From Bedellia somnulentella (taxonomy: Eukaryota; Arthropoda; Insecta; Lepidoptera; Bedelliidae): 64,000 nucleotides of DNA. The notes under the pieces are model-generated. The model worked only from the letters and a program-made list of their open reading frames with translations, was not told the DNA's origin and made no database searches. This document shows, in pieces, positions 62,627 through 64,000 of this stretch. A program made the position numbers and the translations under genes. Positions within the stretch are counted from its first letter, which is position 1, and each line of letters opens with the position of its first letter. The stretch covers positions 13,855,608-13,919,607 of the forward strand of contig OY755191.1 in the NCBI GenBank assembly GCA_963576735.1, read 5' to 3'.

Positions 62627-62815
62627 TACTGTGTAGTGTCGGCTTAGAATAGCACTACCCCTTTTCTTCCGGTGGGTATACGTAAGAGGCGACTAACGGA
62701 CTTGGGGCTTTTTAAGGGATTTTTGGACGATGCGGTTGGAGACCCATCACCAACAACCTTTATTTTACCATCTTTTCCCCACGCAACTTCCAAAAGTGGC
62801 TAAGGAATTTAAATA
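62627..62815 (+). repeat. SINE-A (subfamily i), tail missing
   Basis: CTGTGTAGTGTCGGCTTAGA head to GTGGCTAAGGAATTTAAAT. Confidence 0.8.
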
Positions 62816-62864
62816 TATACTAGTATATATTTTGATTCATTATAACACTGATTGCACATTCATA

Positions 62865-63045
62865 TGTAATAGGCACTTAGGGTATGGGGTTTTTAAGTTA
62901 TTTTTGGGCAATGCGGTTGGAGACCCATTACCAACGATACTTTATTTCTCTATCTTGTCCCCTATCAGGTTACAAATGTAGCTAAGGAGATTGTAGCTCT
63001 GGCTACCCCTTTTTCGGATTTAAAGCCGTGAGTATATGTTTGTCA
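62865..63045 (+). repeat. SINE-A, head missing
   Basis: GGCACTTAGGGTATGGGG, GCAATGCGGTTGGAGACCC, end GCCGTGAGTATATGTTTG. Confidence 0.7.
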
Positions 63046-63470
63046 CCAGCATAAGAAACGGTGGTGTTATGACTGAGTTTTAGTAAAGCTGATGCTCGAA
63101 AAATGGGTCATAAAATCAATCACTAAAAATGCAAGCTAACCATTATCGGAAAGGCAAAACACCAAAATTTTATACATTAAATATCCGATTATTCTGCTGA
63201 AAATTGCTGACAGAACTAATTTACCGACCTTAATGATACTTCCATTTACTTTGTTATGTATTCACAACATTAATTCATTTTCGCTTTACAAAGGATGATC
63301 TATATTAAAATTATAAAAGCTAAAGGATTTCTTTGAACGAGCTATTCCAAGGAACTACTGGTTCATATTGAAAATATATATTTGTGATAGTCCATTTATT
63401 GAGGTTTAAGGTTTAATTTTAATAAAGTTTATAAGGGGTGAGCAGTTACGTAAGAAAACTGATCTCGAAC
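63046..63470. other. AT-rich stretch, nothing recognised
   Basis: No gene or known repeat was recognised. Confidence 0.45.
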
Positions 63471-63474
63471 GTTC

Positions 63475-63740
63475 ATGCCGTATATCTCCCAAAGGGTTGG
63501 CAGAGGGACTAATACTTCTGAACATCACTCGGCATTGTCACCGGATGTTCAGAATACCCACGTTTTGCATGGACAGTATACTCACGTGATGGGGACAGGC
63601 GTATCGTCGTATTGAACGAATACTCTGCCACATGACAAAGTACAACTTAGCAGTGTGGGTTTCCTCACGATTTTTTTCCTCACCATTAACAACCATGATT
63701 AATTAACCTCACATATTTCTTTAGAAAATACGAATTGGTA
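63475..63740 (-). repeat. SINE-B, head missing (reverse)
   Basis: CATGCCGTATATCTCCCAAA, GGCATTGTCACCGGATG, TTCCTCACGATTTTTTTCC, AACAACCATGATTAAT. Confidence 0.75.
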
Positions 63741-63799
63741 AATTGGTAAAGAAAAAAAACACTAACCATTCGTAAAATTCCTCCAATTTTTTTACAAGT

Positions 63800-63880
63800 A
63801 GCTGATGTCGTCTAGTAAATAGGAAACTAACTCCTGATTCTGGAGTTTGTGGGTTCGCTCCCCGCCAAGGACAATATTTT
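63800..63880 (+). repeat. weak tRNA-like sequence
   Basis: GTCGTCTAGTAAATAGG and TGTGGGTTCGCTCCCCGCCA resemble A and B regions of a tRNA. The arms are too degraded for a gene; probably a SINE head. Confidence 0.3.
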
Positions 63881-64000
63881 TGGTCTATCCATCCATCTTT
63901 AGTTCTTAATCTTATGTCTTTTAAATGTGCATAACATAATGTTTTTTCAATAAATATTTTAATCTGACTGCATTTGAAGATAAAACAAGATATTTCGGTC

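Overview
The window is eukaryotic, AT-rich and almost wholly repetitive. The repeat set suggests an insect, most likely a moth or butterfly (Lepidoptera): RTE and CR1-group LINEs, an R4/Dong-clade LINE in TTA microsatellites, tRNA-derived SINEs, Helitron-like sequences and many MITEs. I see no convincing single-copy host gene, no true tRNA or rRNA gene and no CRISPR array. All substantial coding sequence belongs to mobile elements, mostly broken.

Repeat names used here are local. SINE-A is about 245 bp, starts GTGTAGTGTCGGCTTAGAAT and ends in (TATG)n. SINE-B is about 370 bp with a degenerate tRNA head and a tail reading GGCGTGAACGTTTATGTTATG or similar. SINE-C is tRNA-derived with AT-rich inverted ends. 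RTE-1 and RTE-2 are two RTE-like LINEs.

Layout. 1-7.1 kb: SINE-A, SINE-B and SINE-C copies, a Helitron-like piece and a foldback element with hairpin arms. 7.2-11.4 kb: a nearly intact CR1-group LINE (PHD-finger ORF1 plus endonuclease/RT ORF2, one nonsense codon near the end). 11.8-16.9 kb: SINEs, RTE-1 and an OTU/PIF1-helicase relic. 16.9-20.7 kb: a DNA transposon with 26-bp terminal inverted repeats and an AAAT duplication; it holds a decayed transposase-like gene and nested RTE-2 and RTE-1. 20.9-23.2 kb: two foldback MITEs. 23.2-26.3 kb: an in-frame chimera of an RNase H-bearing LINE and the 3' part of a Dong element. 26.7-28.8 kb: a young-looking element with ~430-bp inverted repeats around a broken, spliced XPG-like nuclease gene. 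29-35 kb: SINEs, a copia RNase H scrap, Helitron-like pieces and a MITE. 35.9-38.8 kb: a DNA transposon with TAGGG ends carrying a THAP-type zinc-finger fragment and a three-exon SWIM/YqaJ nuclease pseudogene, inserted in a LINE. 39-41 kb: SINEs and RTE-1. 41.4-50.2 kb: three Dong copies (B, C, D) head to tail, each abutting a TTA tract; D keeps a 1090-codon open frame. 50.2-64 kb: SINE copies, small foldback elements, a tandem hairpin array and Helitron-like sequence.

As a system: RTE-1 and SINE-A share a 3' tail, so RTE-1-type machinery probably mobilises SINE-A. Dong re-targets its own TTA flanks and builds arrays. The DNA transposons look non-autonomous now, because each gene inside them carries stops or frameshifts.
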